Both the position numbers and the translations under genes were made by a program. Source: Apus apus (taxonomy: Eukaryota; Chordata; Aves; Apodiformes; Apodidae). From it: 64,000 nucleotides of DNA. Under the pieces are notes generated by a model. It had not been told where the DNA came from and did not search any database. It worked only from the letters and a program-made list of their open reading frames with translations. The stretch is taken from contig NC_067312.1 in assembly GCF_020740795.1 (NCBI RefSeq), positions 43,548,405 to 43,612,404 of the forward strand, in the 5' to 3' direction. Of this stretch, positions 61,081 through 64,000 are shown in pieces. Position 1 is the first letter of the stretch, and every line of letters starts with the position of its first letter.

Positions 61081-61352
61081 AATCATAGAATGGTTTGAGT
61101 TCAAAGGACCTCAAAAATCATCTAGTTCTGACTCCCCTGCATGGGAAGGGACACCTTCCACTAGATAAGGCTGCCCTTGAATACTTCCAGAGATGTAGCT
61201 TCTACAACTTCTCTGGGCATCCTCTTTCAGTGTCTTACTACCCTCACACGAAAAAATTTCCTCCTGATCTCTAACCTACATCTCTCCTCTTTCAGTTTAA
61301 AACCATTACCCCTTGTCCTCTCACTATTTTTACACTTGTAAACAGTCCTTTC
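61081..61352 (-). mobile_element. CR1 LINE 3' end, reversed
   Basis: About 270 bp in reverse orientation. It begins with 'aatcatagaatggtttgagt' (tail), then 'ccactagataaggctgccc', the reversed ORF2 C-terminus ('caacttctctgggcatcctc', 'ttcctcctgatctctaacct') and 'accattaccccttgtcctct'. It is the only confident minus-strand CR1 inside the putative intron. Confidence 0.92.
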
Positions 61353-64000
61353 CTAAATCAAGTGATTTATAGCGCATCTGCAGTGTGATTGTTGTCACTC
61401 TTCGTATTTTATATTTGCTCAGAGGTATTTAAAAATCTGCTTCTCAACTTCCCCTGAACTTCAGAGCAAGTGTATGCATTTTTCTTTTATAAGACCTTGT
61501 TTCTTTTTTTCACCCTGCTCTATTTCATCAGCAGGTTCCTTACACCCCTTCACATAAATACCAGCCCTGTGATTTATCCCCAGTCTTTGTGATGCAGATT
61601 CAGTGGTGATTTTGGTTGACTCTGAATGCTTGAAAGTTCTTCCTGTTTATTCTAATTACTTCCTACTTTTCTGTATAGACATCTCAGATGTTTGGCATGT
61701 TGTCCTGTTATTTTCCCTGTTATCTTTCCTATGACCCTCAGAAAAAATGTTGACTGAAAAATCTAGTTATTTTCAATATGCAGCTAGAAGCACTTCAAAG
61801 GAACCCAGCTGCATGAAGTTGCTGATTTCTGGGTGCTCTCTGCCAAAACTCCTTAGGATGTGTCCCATTGATCATTCAGAAGTGGAGATATGCAACATAA
61901 TTAGTTTTGAAATTAACAGCTACAAATCTAGAGTGAGGTCCAGTCAAATTTTTAAATTGTTATCTTAGTTTCTTACAAAACAATTACAATCTAAGAATCT
62001 AATGGCATTGTTTAGTGTGAGTCAGCAAGGAGGCAAAAGCTAGGGTTTTAATAGTAGTTTATTTTGGTGAATATTTTTTAAAATCTGCTGCGGTTCAGAT
62101 TAAAATATTTGTATTCTATGACAAGTTTTCAGTAATCGTATTCTGATCAGCTTTCTGCGGTATGACTTCAAGTGTTCCCATCAAATATATATGGTGACTT
62201 GCCAGCCAAGGAGGGTCAGAGGAACCAGAGCAGAGTAGGTAGAACTGCAGTGGGTGACCTTGCTTCAGTTCTCCGCAGAAGACACAACACTTCTAGGTGA
62301 TAAAACAGTAACTCACCTACTGTTTTCTGCTGACTCAACGTCCTTTTGAGGCTTGTTTGTTACACAACTTTGGAAAGCAAAACTGTTTTTTTGTTTTTCA
62401 CTGAGCTTTTTATCTCCCCTGATGTACTATTTGGAGGGAGGTTGCTTGGCAGCACAAATTAAATGTCCAGTAGGTATGCAGGTAAGGATGGGCAGAGGTA
62501 TGGAAGCCAACAAAGGAAGTGATAGAAATCTTAAAAGTCTCTATACACAAAAATAATACTTGTGTCAAAGAGAGGTTTTATCCTTTTTGCTTGTAATAGC
62601 AGACTTTAAGTCTTACTTTGGGGGTGGGTCTGCATGGAACATGGAAGTGATTACTTAAATGGGAATGTAAAAGAACTTTATTTGTGCTTTTTTTTTTTTT
62701 TTTTTTTCCCCCCCAAGAGAAAGAACTGATACCTTTGCAATATTTATGGCTTCCCTCCCCCAAACCCTTTTGTTTTTCTTCTGAAATAAGAGAAGATTTA
62801 TGAAACTGAGGATTTAAGGATAAATATCTCTATGGAAAGGCTGTTGATAGCTGCATTTATTTTTCAACTTTTTTTTTTATATACATTACTTCATTTTTCA
62901 TATAAGTGATTCTGTCTTCGTGTCAGGTTGCACAGGGGTACCTCTTTAAAGCTACCAAAGCAAGTCAGGATGTCTGACTTTATTTTCAAACTTATGAGAT
63001 ATATGGAAATATGGTGGTATATAATAACCTCAATTCCTGCAAAAATTTCATGAGGATCTCGGATACCCGTATTTCTATACCCAGAATGATGTTTTAAAAT
63101 ATGAGTATAACTGACTTCTCTCAAACATCATCCTGTACAGTTTTGAGACAAATCCTGTGATGCGAAAGTCCAGAATTGTATCTTCTGCAGGCCTTGTACA
63201 GCAATCAGTGATACTCTGTTTTTCTTTTCTGTTCTTTAAATTTCTAGGGTAAAATGGCCCCATTTGTCTTCCTTGATCTCCAAGCGGGACCCTTTTACTT
63301 CTTTTTAAGGCACTTTTATGAGCTGTTTAGGGGATTTTACAAAGAAGAAGTTGATGCAGAATCATATAAACAGTGTAACAAGAAAAATAAAAATGCAAAT
63401 GCAAAGCTTTATCAAATGCACTTAGATGCAATGTGAAGTGTAGTGGATTGAAGTCTCAGTTTATGGAAAAGGTTCTTGGCTCTTGCAGCAAAATCTGCAG
63501 AGCTTTCTGTAAATATGCTGTGCTTGCTTTACCAGTGATGACAGGAATCAGTCTGAATATGGTGGGGAGTTTTGTTTCTTACCCCCCTTTCCCCAAATAT
63601 TGCTTGATACTTAATTACTTATTACAATTTTAAGTGCTGTTGTTACATATTTGGGCTTTGTTACATTATGGACTTTGAGGTATGCCTTGCTCTTGAGAAG
63701 TATGAGTATCATCAGGATACTGTGATTTCTCTATCTGTATTTTAATATATTTTTTGACTCTTTGCCCAGGATTTAGTTATGAGGTTTTCCTCAGGTTCCT
63801 CTAGTTTTCACTTCGGAGGGCAGAAAGACACCTCATGATCTCTCTAGCTTTAGTGAAATGCTCTTGTAGAGCATATAGCAAAAGTGATGTGGTCGTGTTG
63901 TTCTAGACACCTCTTTTGTTTGAGAGCATATAATTTGTGAATATTTCATTTGCAAAAACACTTAACATGTATGGTTTCTGTAATTAAAGTATCAAAATGG
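61353..64000. other. Intronic sequence, no gene seen
   Basis: AT-rich DNA with a T20C7 run at 62,688-62,714. An acceptor-like pyrimidine tract ending in AG at about 63,247 precedes a 60-codon ORF, but phase 1 gives an immediate stop, so no exon is called. Confidence 0.55.
62688..62714. repeat. T20C7 homopolymer pair
   Basis: Twenty T followed directly by seven C. Likely unstable in replication and sequencing. Confidence 0.9.

Larger units (their letters stand above)
11766..64000 (+). other. Putative first intron (over 52 kb, extends past the window)
   Basis: Begins at the GT of the donor after the signal-peptide exon. The rest of the window contains no ORF that combines a phase-1 acceptor, an open frame, a donor and a recognisable domain. 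It is filled with CR1 copies, T/G-rich tracts and unassigned AT-rich DNA. Very long first introns are common in receptor and adhesion genes. Plus-strand T/G excess in simple tracts supports plus-strand transcription. If a small exon was missed, or the gene ends early, part of this would be intergenic. Confidence 0.55.

Noticed and set aside
63217..63436. Possible exon 2: pyrimidine tract ending in AG at about 63,247 followed by a 60-codon ORF
   Set aside because: The upstream exon ends in phase 1. Joining it here gives a TAA as the first full codon, and no consensus donor follows the ORF.
1..64000. CRISPR array, operon, endogenous retrovirus or other unusual system
   Set aside because: No regularly spaced direct repeats, no LTR pairs, no gag/pol/env-type ORFs and no clustered coding genes were seen. 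The window is typical avian intergenic and intronic DNA.

Overview
This is a stretch of vertebrate nuclear DNA, almost certainly from a bird. There are no densely packed ORFs. The DNA is AT-rich with long non-coding tracts, and one CpG island stands out. Every recognisable interspersed repeat of good quality is a CR1 LINE, the dominant avian/reptilian retroposon. These carry its diagnostic 3' end (a run like 'ccttccaaccc' followed by copies of an 'attctatgattctg'-type octamer) and reverse-transcriptase (RT) fragments. I saw no Alu, L1, LTR retrovirus, rRNA, CRISPR or bacterial feature.

Layout. Positions 1-11,200 look like upstream flank. They hold short CR1 tails (about 1,978 and 7,287), possible ancient repeat remnants, and a compound CR1 locus at 8,691-10,830 in which a reversed CR1 tail abuts a 1.85-kb forward CR1 body. 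A CpG island (about 11,200-12,760, with a second lobe at 13,440-13,920) contains the only convincing host coding exon. This runs from an ATG in strong Kozak context at 11,678 and encodes a signal peptide of about 29 residues. It ends at 11,765 in a consensus splice donor in phase 1. The rest of the window (11,766-64,000) reads as the first, very long intron of that secreted or membrane-protein gene, because no second exon could be supported. I do not recognise the gene from its signal peptide alone.

The putative intron holds a head-to-tail pile-up of three different CR1 copies (18,505-23,505), further CR1 copies at 44,364 and 54,580 (both forward), and one reversed CR1 tail at 61,081. It also has many T- or T/G-rich simple tracts, nearly all on the plus strand. 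All CR1 ORF2 copies are dead, through stops, frameshifts, internal deletions and changes in RT catalytic motifs. The least decayed is at 18,520-19,957, where one TGA and one frameshift interrupt an otherwise readable RT.

I did not find a new biological system. The observations most worth checking are the orphan signal-peptide exon with its in-frame upstream ATG, the nested CR1 cluster, a 52-nt intronic hairpin at 56,250-56,301, the twin splice-acceptor-like sequences at 32,262 and 33,334, and the plus-strand T/G bias that fits transcription from the CpG island. Repeat families were assigned by eye from remembered consensus features, so boundaries are approximate.
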